Assembly: GCA_965268675.1 (NCBI GenBank)
Contig: OZ254179.1
Coordinates: 558,001 to 622,000 of the forward strand
Origin: AAA044-D11 sp009705075
GTDB lineage: Bacteria > Actinomycetota > Actinomycetes > Nanopelagicales > Nanopelagicaceae
DNA length: 64,000 nucleotides
Direction: 5' to 3'
The stretch's first letter is position 1; each line of letters begins with the position of its first letter. The translations under genes were made by a program, and so were the position numbers. Under the pieces are notes generated by a model, which saw only the letters and a list, made by a program, of their open reading frames with translations, was not told the DNA's origin and did not search any database. Positions 34,466-42,240 of the stretch are shown here, in pieces.

Positions 34466-34843
34466 ATGGGAAATTTAAAAAAGAAATTCATTTGTTTAGT
34501 TGCAGTTTGTTTAATGTTAACCCCCTCCACGGCTTTTGCTCATGGCGATTTGTCCTCATCAAATCCAAAGGCGAGCTCTACCATTTCAAAGCTGCCCAAA
34601 ATAATTTGGGTTGAGTTTGATGGCAAGCTAATAACTATTGCGGATAAGCAAACGAATTTTCTAACTGTTAAGAACAGTAAAGGCGTAGAGCTAAGTGAAG
34701 GGAAAGCTTTTGTGAGTGGCGCCAGAATTAGTGTAAAAATCAAGGATCGAAGCGCCGCCGGAAAAATTAAAGTCTCTTGGCGAGTGGTATCTGAAGACGG
34801 CCATCCAGTAACTTCATTTCTAACTTTTAACGTTAAGAGATAA
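34466..34843 (+). CDS. copC: CopC-domain copper-binding exported protein
   Basis: The 125-residue protein has a signal peptide (about residues 1-25, ending in AFAHGD) and one CopC beta-sandwich domain. The mature N-terminus starts with the copper-ligand His of AHGDLSSSNPKASS, and the closing VSEDGHPVTSFLTFNV carries the second conserved His region. It lacks the C-terminal membrane anchor seen in some actinobacterial CopC proteins and is not fused to CopD. Its last bases overlap the convergent permease gene by 11. Confidence 0.88.
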   Translation: MGNLKKKFICLVAVCLMLTPSTAFAHGDLSSSNPKASSTISKLPKIIWVEFDGKLITIADKQTNFLTVKNSKGVELSEGKAFVSGARISVKIKDRSAAGKIKVSWRVVSEDGHPVTSFLTFNVKR

Positions 34844-35582
34844 GCCAAGTTTCGATTATCGAGAATATCGCAATCGCAAAAAGTAGATAGGCAAAGGCTT
34901 TACGGAGAATTCCCGTCGGTACTTTTGAACTGTGATGCGATCCGAAGACGGAAATTGCTATGGCAGAGATAGAAATAAGAACTGGAATCTTCCAATCGAT
35001 TTCATGCCACAAACTTTGGCGCCCAAATAAAGCAGTTAGGCAGTTGATGGCGATAATAAATAGTGAAGTCCCAGCCGCTTTGATTTGCGGGGTATGAAAG
35101 AAAATTACAAGCACGGGAATGGCTAGAAATCCACCACCGATTCCAAAGATTCCAGTCATTGATCCAATCACCAAAGAGAGTGGGACTAAGGCAATTATCG
35201 GAATCTTCTTTTCATCCTTGCTTGTAATTGGAGCTCGAAGCATTGAAAGTCCGGTCAAAGTTAAAATAATTGCAAAACCAGTAACAATAAAGGCATCAGA
35301 AAGGCGCTTAGCAAAGATTGCACCACCGAGATTTGTGACTAAACCCAGAGACCAGATAGATAGCGCAATTTTAATTTGTACATCCCCGGCTTTAAATTTT
35401 GGGATCAACCCAAACGCGGCCGCAAGGAAAACCACAAGTAGTGCGGCAGTTGTTGCATGAACGGGAGTGAAATCAAATAAATAAATAAGAATTGGGACGG
35501 TAAGCATTGCACCGCCGGCGCCGATAAAGCCAAGGACGGCACCTATGAAGACCCCGAAGAATAGGGCGAGGGCGATTTCCAT
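34833..35582 (-). CDS. TauE/SafE-family membrane permease
   Basis: The 249-residue protein has about eight hydrophobic helices arranged as two TauE/SafE repeats, with FIGAVLGFIGAGGAMLTVPIL in the first half and GSMTGIFGIGGGFLAIPVLV in the second. The family exports sulfite, sulfonates or sulfur-containing anions; the substrate is not determined. It stands downstream of doxX but is separated from it by a terminator, so it probably has its own promoter. Confidence 0.9.
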   Translation of the reverse strand: MEIALALFFGVFIGAVLGFIGAGGAMLTVPILIYLFDFTPVHATTAALLVVFLAAAFGLIPKFKAGDVQIKIALSIWSLGLVTNLGGAIFAKRLSDAFIVTGFAIILTLTGLSMLRAPITSKDEKKIPIIALVPLSLVIGSMTGIFGIGGGFLAIPVLVIFFHTPQIKAAGTSLFIIAINCLTALFGRQSLWHEIDWKIPVLISISAIAISVFGSHHSSKVPTGILRKAFAYLLFAIAIFSIIETWLIS

Positions 35583-35611
35583 GTGGCAATGATGTCATCT
35601 AGGGCAAGCAA

Positions 35612-35641
35612 AAAGCCCCCGACAATTGCGCCGAGGGCTTT
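35612..35641 (-). terminator. Rho-independent terminator after doxX
   Basis: Read on the minus strand, AAAGCCC and GGGCTTT form a seven-pair stem around an internal region that adds further GC pairing, and a T-rich run (TTTTTG) follows. It closes the doxX transcript before the permease gene. Confidence 0.85.
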
Positions 35642-35666
35642 AATTACTTATCTATTTACTAGATAT

Positions 35667-36095
35667 TTACTTCCAGAGTGCGAAGTTTTCATCTGAGATA
35701 ACCCAACCGAAATCAAGATCTGCGCCATGCTTTACAACTAAAGCGAAGACGATGAGTGCGCCGCCAGCTAGAGCGATATCTTTCATGAAAGCCAACATCT
35801 CATTCTGCTTTGCTGTTGCATCTGTTTCAGTCCAGAAGTTATGGAAGATAACTGCTGCAAGAACTAGGAAGATTGCGAGTAGAAGTGCGCCGAGGTCGGC
35901 GTAGAAGCCGAGAATTATGTAGATTCCGCCGAGAACAAGCATCAAGCCTGAGATGAGAACACCAAGCTTTGCTGCTGGAAGCTTCTTATACTTTGCATAA
36001 CCTGTCATCGCCTCAAGCTTTGTGAAGTGGTTGATGCCTGACATTAGGAAGAAGCCGCCGAATAGAATTCGGCCGATCAAGATAATTACGTCCAT
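35667..36095 (-). CDS. DoxX family membrane protein
   Basis: The 142-residue protein has four transmembrane segments and the DoxX pattern: ILIGRILFGGFFLMSGINHFTKLEAM at the N-terminus, then PAAKLGVLISGLMLVLGG. Family members take part in redox or sulfur-related membrane functions in some bacteria, but the role here is unknown. The gene is unlinked: a terminator follows it and the SOS cassette diverges upstream across about 160 bp. Confidence 0.9.
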   Translation of the reverse strand: MDVIILIGRILFGGFFLMSGINHFTKLEAMTGYAKYKKLPAAKLGVLISGLMLVLGGIYIILGFYADLGALLLAIFLVLAAVIFHNFWTETDATAKQNEMLAFMKDIALAGGALIVFALVVKHGADLDFGWVISDENFALWK

Positions 36096-36248
36096 TATTT
36101 TCCTTTGCTAGTTGTTTAGGTATTACTGGGTAAAGATAGAGCTGGTTAGTTGAACTTTCAACTAATTCTGGGGTGTGTCGGGGTTAATCCAGCGCGATCG
36201 GCTCGCATTAAGGCCCTACTTGCGCCTGTCGGGGGTGGCAGTTATCTT

Positions 36249-36264
36249 TCGAACATATGTTCGA
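36249..36264. promoter_or_regulatory. LexA binding site (SOS box)
   Basis: The palindrome TCGAACATATGTTCGA matches the actinobacterial/Gram-positive LexA consensus GAAC-N4-GTTC with perfect symmetry. The ATG of the DUF6504 gene lies within it. LexA bound here would block transcription of the DUF6504-dnaE2-dinB cassette until DNA damage. Confidence 0.92.
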
Positions 36265-36574
36265 AGAACCTGAAATCCAGATCTCACCCAGTGCACGGGT
36301 ACTTGCCCCAGAGGGTGAACCAATTGAGTTCATCTATAACGGTTGCAAGTTCCATATCCATGCAATCGTTTCTAGGTGGCGCGAATCTGGTGGTTGGTGG
36401 AATCGCATAAGTGATGGCAAGAACCGAGTAACTGAAGCTAACGTTTTTGATGATGGCGCTCGCGCTATCTGGCGAGTGGAAGCGGCCCCGGTTGGCGCCT
36501 TAGCAACATTTGAAATTGAGCTAGATGAAGTAACGAAGAGTTGGTTGATTCGACCAACATCTCGGCCGCTGTAA
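36257..36574 (+). CDS. DUF6504 family protein, SOS cassette
   Basis: The 105-residue protein resembles DUF6504, a small actinobacterial family often found just upstream of dnaE2. The visible features are IEFIYNGCKFHIHAIVSRWRESGGWW, then IWRVEA and FEIELDEVTKSWLI, suggesting a small beta-rich fold. The function is unknown; the context implies a part in translesion synthesis. The ATG lies inside the LexA palindrome, which requires a leaderless or nearly leaderless mRNA; the next ATG in frame is too far in to be likely. It ends two bases before the dnaE2 start. Confidence 0.8.
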   Translation: MFEEPEIQISPSARVLAPEGEPIEFIYNGCKFHIHAIVSRWRESGGWWNRISDGKNRVTEANVFDDGARAIWRVEAAPVGALATFEIELDEVTKSWLIRPTSRPL

Positions 36575-36576
36575 AA

Positions 36577-39500
36577 ATGAAGCGCTTTACTCACCTACGC
36601 GTTGCTAGTGGTTACTCATTTAAATATGGAACCGCTCATGCCAATCAATTAGTAGAACGCGCAGCCGAATTTGAGATGCCAGCGCTCGCACTTACTGAGA
36701 TTGACACGATGGCTGGCGCAATTCGATTTACCAAAAGCTGTGAAGCAAGTGGCATTGCGCCAATACTTGGCATCAATTTAAGTTTGGTGCAGAAGAAGTA
36801 TCGAGTAACGCTTCTTGCGCAAGGCGGACATCTTGATTCGCTCTATCGTTTAGTCACTGAGATTAACTTGAATAATAGTGAGAGTTTGTTAACTCATTCA
36901 TTGTTAGAAAGATTTAGTCAATACTCCAAAAACCTACTCATTTTGCATGGTCCCGAATCGCAATTAGCATCTGCAATCGCGGCCCGAAAAAGCGCTGAGG
37001 CGCTCTCAATTTACAACGCAACTCGCGATCTATTTGCCGATCAAGCCCTGGAGTGTGTCTCACATTTAATTCGCGGTGATGGGCCGCTCTCGACTTCATA
37101 CGCTGCGCGGGTACTGGGCTTTGCGCGAGATAATCGGATTCCTGCAATTTTAAGTAATGCGGTTCGAATGCTCGATCGAAGTGATGGGCCAGTTGCTGAT
37201 GTTTTAGATGCAGCGCGCAAATTAGTTCCGCTGAGTTCTAAGAGCGTCAATCGCCAAAATAGTGAGGCCTATTTTAAAGATAGCGCTGAAATGTCTTATC
37301 TCGCTGATGAAATTTCCCGCCTTGCGGGTGAGCGAGATGGTAAATCTTTATTAAAGACAACTGCGGATTGGGCTGCGCGTGCAATTCTCTCGCCAAGAAA
37401 AGATGTTGGGATTGGTGAGATTCATCTACCTGATGCCACAGCGCTTGGTGCAAAAAATCAGATCGAGCTGGCCGCACAACTTAGGGCAAGATGCGAAGCT
37501 GGTTTATCACGTAGATATGTTGGTGCCAAATCAGTTATTGCGGCGAGAAGGTTAGAAGAAGAGCTAAGTGCAATTCGAACTCTGGGTTATGAATCATATT
37601 TTTTAACGGTTGCAGATATCACCGATATGTCACGAGAGCGAGGAATTCGAGTTGCAGCACGGGGAAGTGGCGCCGGTTCTTTAATCTGTCATGTTCTTGG
37701 TATTTCTGGCGTTGAACCGATAACTCACGGGCTATTGATGGAGCGCTTCTGTTCACCACTTCGAGGTGAGCTGCCAGATATCGATATTGATGTTGAATCA
37801 GCAAGGCGGCTAGAAATTTATGGCGCAATCTTTGAAAAATATGGCGAAAGGTGTGCGACGGTTTCGATGGTTGAAACCTATAGATCGCGCCATGCAATTC
37901 GCGATGTTGGCGCCGCACTTGGAATTTCACCAATGGAGATTGATTTAATTGCAAAATCAATGCCACACATTCGCTCAAGTAATATCCCAAAGGCCTTAGC
38001 GAATCTTCCGGAGTTGAAGGGTCTAAATCTAGATACCCCAATTTTTAAGATGGCCATTGAACTTGCGGGACGGCTAGATTCACTGCCTCGCCATTTATCA
38101 ATGCATCCATGTGCAATTGTTTTAGCCGACCAAGGATTGCGCAACTATGCGCCACAGCAGATTAACGCCAGCGGTTATCCGATGGTTCAATTTGATAAGG
38201 ATGATGTAGAGGTAATTGGACTTTTAAAGTTAGATGTCCTTGGTGTGCGTATGCAATCAGCAATTTCTTACACGCTATCTGAGATAGAACGAATTGAAGG
38301 CGCCCCACTTGATATCGATGCAATTGCACTTGATGATAAGAGAACATTTGATTTAATTAAATCGACTCGGACTCTTGGAATATTCCAAATCGAGAGTCCA
38401 GGACAGCGTGAACTTGTTGGAAAATTTGCACCTAGCACCTTCAATGATTTAATTATTGATATCTCACTCTTCCGGCCTGGTCCAGTAAAGAGCGACATGA
38501 TCACACCATTTCTGGCAACCAGACATGGGCTTCGGGTGAGACCGAGAATCCATGAAGATCTTGAAGATATTTTGCGGGAGACTGAAGGCGTTGTTGTTTT
38601 TCATGAGCAGGTTATTCGAATAATTTCTGTGATGACTGGAATAACCCTGGCCGAGGCTGATGAGAAACGGCGGCAACTTGGCGACATTGCTAATCAAGAA
38701 ATGGTCTGCGATTGGTTTTATCCAGCGGCACTTGCGCGCGGTTACACCCACTTGGTCGTCTCTGAAGTCTGGGAGATCTTGTGCGCTTTCGCCTCTTTTG
38801 GATTTTGCAAGGCACATGCCGCTGCTTTCGCACTTCCTACTTATCAATCATCTTGGCTCAAGACACATCACACCGCAGCATTTCTTGCCGGAGTTCTAAC
38901 ACACGAACCGGGGATGTATCCCAAACGAGTAATCCTCGATGAGGCTAGACAGTGGGGAATCAAACTTGCCCCGATTGATGTCAATTTATCTGATGCAACA
39001 TATCGAGTCGAACGAACATCCGAGTCAGTAAGAGCGCCATATCTTGCACCAAATGTTGCAAGCTCTGGTGAAGTACTAGAACTGCCAGATGCCCGAGGTT
39101 TCGCAATTCGGATGGCGCTCTCTGATATTGATGGCATCGATGGCAAAGAAGTAGCAAACATAATTTCTGGAAGACCATATTTAGATTTAGCAGATTTTGT
39201 TTATCGCTCTGGTGCAAGCAGACCAACAACTGAATCACTTTTAGCAGTTGGAGCATTTGATGATCTGCATAACCTGGCTACTTCAAAGATAAATCGCCGT
39301 GATTTACTTCTCCACCTACAAGATCTCTATCGTCTCGCAGGCTCAAAGAGCACGACCGGACAGAGTCAGATGACCTTTGAGTTACAGCCATCCTTAATCG
39401 AACCAAGTGGTCTGCCAGATATAACCGCCAGCGAACAAGTTAGGAGCGAGATAGATATTTTAGGTATGGATATTTCAAGCCACCTCCTAGAGTTCTATGG

Positions 39501-39867
39501 TGATTTTTTAAATAAAATTGGCGCGGTTCGTTCTTCAGATTTAATCAGACATAGATCTGGCACATCGGTATTAGTTGCTGGTGTAAAAGTTGCACTTCAA
39601 ACTCCGCCTGTTAGATCTGGCCGCCGGGTAATGTTCTTAACTATCGACGATGGCTTTGGTTGCAATGACATAACCTTCTTCGAAGATATGCAGGCTGACT
39701 TCGCTACGGTTCTACGCAACTCTTGGCTATTTTTAATTCGTGGTGAAATCCGCCGAACCGGGCCACGTGGAATTTCACTTCTCGGCACTGGCGCGTGGGA
39801 GTTAGCAATTTCTTATGAAAAGTGGCGTAACCTCGCAGTTTATGAGCCCAGCGGAACACATGAGTGA
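36577..39867 (+). CDS. dnaE2: Error-prone DNA polymerase III alpha subunit (DnaE2/ImuC)
   Basis: This is a 1096-residue C-family polymerase for damage-induced mutagenic synthesis. The polymerase core is intact: AARGSGAGSLICHVLG, then LPDIDIDVESARR with the catalytic Asp pair, VQFDKDDVEVIGLLKLDVLG with the third Asp, and FGFCKAHAAAFALPTYQSSWLK. A helix-hairpin-helix and OB-fold region follow, and the last 100 residues match the family. The N-terminal PHP domain is eroded: the usual His-x-His and Asp-His metal ligands read Arg-Val-Ala and Glu-Ile. The ATG two bases after the DUF6504 stop is preferred to a TTG that overlaps it. It overlaps dinB by eight bases. Confidence 0.95.
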   Translation: MKRFTHLRVASGYSFKYGTAHANQLVERAAEFEMPALALTEIDTMAGAIRFTKSCEASGIAPILGINLSLVQKKYRVTLLAQGGHLDSLYRLVTEINLNNSESLLTHSLLERFSQYSKNLLILHGPESQLASAIAARKSAEALSIYNATRDLFADQALECVSHLIRGDGPLSTSYAARVLGFARDNRIPAILSNAVRMLDRSDGPVADVLDAARKLVPLSSKSVNRQNSEAYFKDSAEMSYLADEISRLAGERDGKSLLKTTADWAARAILSPRKDVGIGEIHLPDATALGAKNQIELAAQLRARCEAGLSRRYVGAKSVIAARRLEEELSAIRTLGYESYFLTVADITDMSRERGIRVAARGSGAGSLICHVLGISGVEPITHGLLMERFCSPLRGELPDIDIDVESARRLEIYGAIFEKYGERCATVSMVETYRSRHAIRDVGAALGISPMEIDLIAKSMPHIRSSNIPKALANLPELKGLNLDTPIFKMAIELAGRLDSLPRHLSMHPCAIVLADQGLRNYAPQQINASGYPMVQFDKDDVEVIGLLKLDVLGVRMQSAISYTLSEIERIEGAPLDIDAIALDDKRTFDLIKSTRTLGIFQIESPGQRELVGKFAPSTFNDLIIDISLFRPGPVKSDMITPFLATRHGLRVRPRIHEDLEDILRETEGVVVFHEQVIRIISVMTGITLAEADEKRRQLGDIANQEMVCDWFYPAALARGYTHLVVSEVWEILCAFASFGFCKAHAAAFALPTYQSSWLKTHHTAAFLAGVLTHEPGMYPKRVILDEARQWGIKLAPIDVNLSDATYRVERTSESVRAPYLAPNVASSGEVLELPDARGFAIRMALSDIDGIDGKEVANIISGRPYLDLADFVYRSGASRPTTESLLAVGAFDDLHNLATSKINRRDLLLHLQDLYRLAGSKSTTGQSQMTFELQPSLIEPSGLPDITASEQVRSEIDILGMDISSHLLEFYGDFLNKIGAVRSSDLIRHRSGTSVLVAGVKVALQTPPVRSGRRVMFLTIDDGFGCNDITFFEDMQADFATVLRNSWLFLIRGEIRRTGPRGISLLGTGAWELAISYEKWRNLAVYEPSGTHE

Positions 39868-41047
39868 ATTAACAATTCTCCATGTTGATATGGATGCCTT
39901 CTTTGCTTCAGTTGAAGAGCGGGATAACCCAGCGCTAAAAGGTAAAGCGGTAGTTGTCGGAACCGGAATACGTGGGGTCGTCTCGGCCGCAAATTATGAA
40001 GCACGCAAATTTGGGATTCATGCTGCGATGCCGGTCGGTCGGGCAAAGCGATTGGCGCCACATGCAATTTTCGTGCCACCAAATATGGCTCGCTATTCTG
40101 AAGTTTCATCACACATTATGGAAATCTTTAGATCAGTTACTCCACTCGTTGAACCACTCTCATTAGATGAAGCATTTCTAGATGTAACGGGGGCTAGACG
40201 TTTACTCGGCGATGGACGTGATATCGCAAAGCAGATCCGCGCGAAGGTAGAAGCTAGCGAGGGGATTACTTGCTCCGTCGGAATTGCAACAACAAAATTC
40301 ATTGCCAAACTTGCATCGGGTCGCTGCAAACCCAATGGAATGCTAGAAATTGCAGAAGATCGGGTGCTTGAATTTTTACATCCGCTCCCAGTAAGTGCAA
40401 TCTGGGGAGTGGGACCAAAAACAAATGAGGAGCTACAAAAACTAGGACTTAGAACTGTTGCTGATATAGCTAATACCCCACGACAAACTTTAATTCGGGC
40501 GCTAGGTGAATCTGCCGGTGCTTCACTTTATGAACTTGCGTGGGGGCGTGATTACCGTGATGTAATTCCAGAGGAGGTAGATAAATCAATTAGCGCTGCT
40601 GAAACCTTTGACACCGATATCGAAGATCAGGAAATTATTTTGCGGGAATTCCTTCGGCTTACTGAAAAAGCTACTTATAGAATGCGCGAGAAAGATTTAA
40701 GTGCGCGAACAATTTCGATAAAGGTTCGCTTTGCAGATTTTAAAACTATAACTCGCTCCAAGACGCTGCCACTTGCTATAAGTGCGACTCATGAAGTATT
40801 TGATGTTGTTAAAGCGCTATTTCTTGCACTCAAATTAGATCGCGCCAGACTTCGCTTAGTTGGCGTAAGTCTTGATGGACTGGAAGATGGCGTTGACGGC
40901 ACTGAACAGTTAATTTTGGGAGAGCGTGAGAAAGGTTGGCGCCAAGCAACAGCGGCGATTGATAAGGCGAGCGCCAGATTTGGGCAGGGGAGCGTACGGC
41001 CAGCTCGGTTATTCGATGAATCAGATGAGTCCGGAGAGAATTCTTAA
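39860..41047 (+). CDS. dinB: DNA polymerase IV (DinB), catalytically intact Y-family polymerase
   Basis: The 395-residue Y-family polymerase keeps all catalytic acids: the opening ILHVDMDAFFASVEERDNP and the second motif LSLDEAFLDVTGARR near residue 101. The fingers motif YEARKFGIHAAMP, the helix-hairpin-helix block IWGVGPKTNEELQKLGL and a little-finger domain follow. A QLILGE segment near the C-terminus may be a beta-clamp motif. The ATG within the dnaE2 stop region (ATGAGTGA, 8-bp overlap) is preferred; an ATG six codons upstream is possible. In classical SOS cassettes the partner is the inactive ImuB, so an active DinB here is notable. Confidence 0.92.
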   Translation: MSELTILHVDMDAFFASVEERDNPALKGKAVVVGTGIRGVVSAANYEARKFGIHAAMPVGRAKRLAPHAIFVPPNMARYSEVSSHIMEIFRSVTPLVEPLSLDEAFLDVTGARRLLGDGRDIAKQIRAKVEASEGITCSVGIATTKFIAKLASGRCKPNGMLEIAEDRVLEFLHPLPVSAIWGVGPKTNEELQKLGLRTVADIANTPRQTLIRALGESAGASLYELAWGRDYRDVIPEEVDKSISAAETFDTDIEDQEIILREFLRLTEKATYRMREKDLSARTISIKVRFADFKTITRSKTLPLAISATHEVFDVVKALFLALKLDRARLRLVGVSLDGLEDGVDGTEQLILGEREKGWRQATAAIDKASARFGQGSVRPARLFDESDESGENS

Positions 41048-41121
41048 GAAACCCCTATAAAACCGTTATTTCAGCGCTTTCGACTTTCTTTTCAGCGACC
41101 TCCTGCCGTATTGTTTCTCCC

Positions 41122-41475
41122 ATGGCTCTATCTGATCACGAAAAGCGCATGCTTGCCGAAATGGAAGCTGCTTTGAGCGCTGATGACCCAGGTTTAGTTT
41201 CAACTTTGAATGGTGAAGAGCGCACCCCAAGGGGATCTAGAGCCCTTATCGGCTTCTTCGCAATCCTGGCCGGAATGGCCGTATTGCTTGGAGGATTAAT
41301 TGCCCAAATTATCCCTCTGGGTATTGCCGGCTTTTTAATCTCTTTAATTGGCCTAGTTCTCCTCCTTTCAAACCTAGCCCTAGGAAAGGCTGAGTTCAAA
41401 GGAGCAAAGGGCGCTCGCCCAAAGTGGTCATCACGATTGGAAGATCGCTGGGAGCGACGCAATTTCGATGAGTAA
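41122..41475 (+). CDS. DUF3040 membrane protein
   Basis: The 117-residue protein matches DUF3040, a small actinobacterial family. It starts ALSDHEKRMLAEMEAALSADDP, the diagnostic N-terminal segment, and has two hydrophobic helices around residues 47-88 with a basic tail. The function is unknown. It lies just upstream of mraZ and the dcw cluster, the usual place in actinobacteria, and is followed by a terminator that separates it from mraZ. Confidence 0.9.
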   Translation: MALSDHEKRMLAEMEAALSADDPGLVSTLNGEERTPRGSRALIGFFAILAGMAVLLGGLIAQIIPLGIAGFLISLIGLVLLLSNLALGKAEFKGAKGARPKWSSRLEDRWERRNFDE

Positions 41476-41506
41476 CGCCTGACTTTAAGTTTGAAGCCAG
41501 CTTTAG

Positions 41507-41530
41507 CCACCCACCAAGGGTGGTTTTTTT
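41507..41530 (+). terminator. Rho-independent terminator after DUF3040 gene
   Basis: CCACCC and GGGTGG form a six-pair stem with a five-base loop, followed by seven T residues. It ends the upstream transcript before the mraZ promoter. Confidence 0.9.
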
Positions 41531-41538
41531 ATGCCCAG

Positions 41539-41584
41539 AATCTGGGGTTGAATCTGGGGTTGAATCTGGGGTTGAATCTGGGGC
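41539..41584 (+). repeat. 12-bp direct tandem repeat upstream of mraZ
   Basis: Three perfect copies of AATCTGGGGTTG and a partial fourth (AATCTGGGGC) lie between the DUF3040 terminator and the MraZ boxes. No reading frame or known operator explains it. The GGGG period suggests slippage, or a protein-binding repeat near the dcw promoter. Confidence 0.85.
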
Positions 41585-41614
41585 TTTGGGGAAATATTTG
41601 GGCCAAAAGGGTGC

Positions 41615-41641
41615 AAAGTGGATAGAAATGGAGTAAAGTGG
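41615..41641 (+). promoter_or_regulatory. MraZ-box cluster (mraZ/dcw operator)
   Basis: TGG triplets recur at exactly 10-bp spacing (starting at 41619, 41629 and 41639), within AAAGTGGA, AAATGGAG and AAAGTGGT. This fits the direct-repeat operator that MraZ uses to repress its own operon in other bacteria. The boxes lie about 60-80 bp before the mraZ GTG, where a promoter is expected. Confidence 0.75.
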
Positions 41642-41697
41642 TGATTGCTATCAAATCCGGGGGGATTTGAGCGTAAAAACTGGGGAGGTGGGTCTAA

Positions 41698-42129
41698 GTG
41701 TTTCTCGGTACCCACGAACCAAAACTTGATGAAAAAGGTCGGATTATTTTGCCGGCAAGATTCCGAGATGAATTAGCAAATGGCCTAGTCATAACTAAAG
41801 GTCAGGAACGTTGTCTTTATGTTTTTCCTAGCGGCGAATTTTCTTCAATTACAGATCGATTGCGCCAAGCACCCGTCACCGAAAAAGCAGCACGCGATTA
41901 CATGCGCGTGATGTTTGCTGGCGCACACGATGAAGTTCCAGATAAACAAGGGCGCGTAACAATTCCATCAGGGCTTCGCACTTATGCAGGTTTGGAGAAG
42001 GAGTGCGTAGTCATTGGAGCCAATACTCGATTAGAGATTTGGGATAGCGCTGCTTGGGAAAGTTATTTAGCTGATCGCGAAAAAACATTCTCTGATGTTT
42101 CCTCGGAGGTGTTGCCGGGACTCTTCTAG
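41698..42129 (+). CDS. mraZ: Transcriptional regulator MraZ
   Basis: The 143-residue protein has two AbrB-like domains: FLGTHEPKLDEKGRIILPARFRDEL at the start, and AGAHDEVPDKQGRVTIPSGLRTYAGL in the second half, the duplicated Asp-x-x-Gly-Arg signature of the family. MraZ forms rings that bind tandem operator repeats and controls the dcw operon. The GTG start is preceded by a GGGGAGGTGGG ribosome site. An RNA structure lies between it and rsmH. Confidence 0.95.
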   Translation: MFLGTHEPKLDEKGRIILPARFRDELANGLVITKGQERCLYVFPSGEFSSITDRLRQAPVTEKAARDYMRVMFAGAHDEVPDKQGRVTIPSGLRTYAGLEKECVVIGANTRLEIWDSAAWESYLADREKTFSDVSSEVLPGLF

Positions 42130-42142
42130 GTCCAATAAAAAA

Positions 42143-42240
42143 TTTCTCAGTTGTGGCCATCGCCGACCTCTAAAACGACGCCCCTTCCCCGGCGCCGTTA
42201 CCCCCAGATCCGTCGGCCGGCGATGACCAGAGTTGAGAAA
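42143..42240 (+). promoter_or_regulatory. Structured leader of rsmH, matches mraW RNA motif
   Basis: A GC-rich hairpin stands out in a low-GC genome. Outer pairing TTTCTCA/TGAGAAA is followed, across an internal loop, by CATCGCC/GGCGATG, then GAC/GTC, and an inner stem AACGACGCC/GGCGCCGTT with one mismatch, capped by a CCTTCCCC loop. Weinberg and colleagues described the mraW RNA motif in actinobacterial 5' leaders of mraW (rsmH); position and hairpin form agree, although I cannot align it to their model here. The rsmH ATG at 42223 lies in the CATCGCC/GGCGATG stem, so folding could limit its translation. Confidence 0.8.

Noticed and set aside
36150..36410. 86-codon plus-strand reading frame before dnaE2
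   Set aside because: It overlaps the DUF6504 gene in another frame, has no recognisable motif and crosses the LexA site; the DUF6504 frame is the coding one.
41539..41584. Tandem repeat as a CRISPR-like array
   Set aside because: Units are 12 bp and directly adjacent with no spacers, and no cas gene is in the window.
42151..42222. Upstream extension of rsmH to a TTG
   Set aside because: The added 24 residues are Pro/Arg-rich, do not look like RsmH and coincide with a strong RNA hairpin; the ATG at 42223 fits better.
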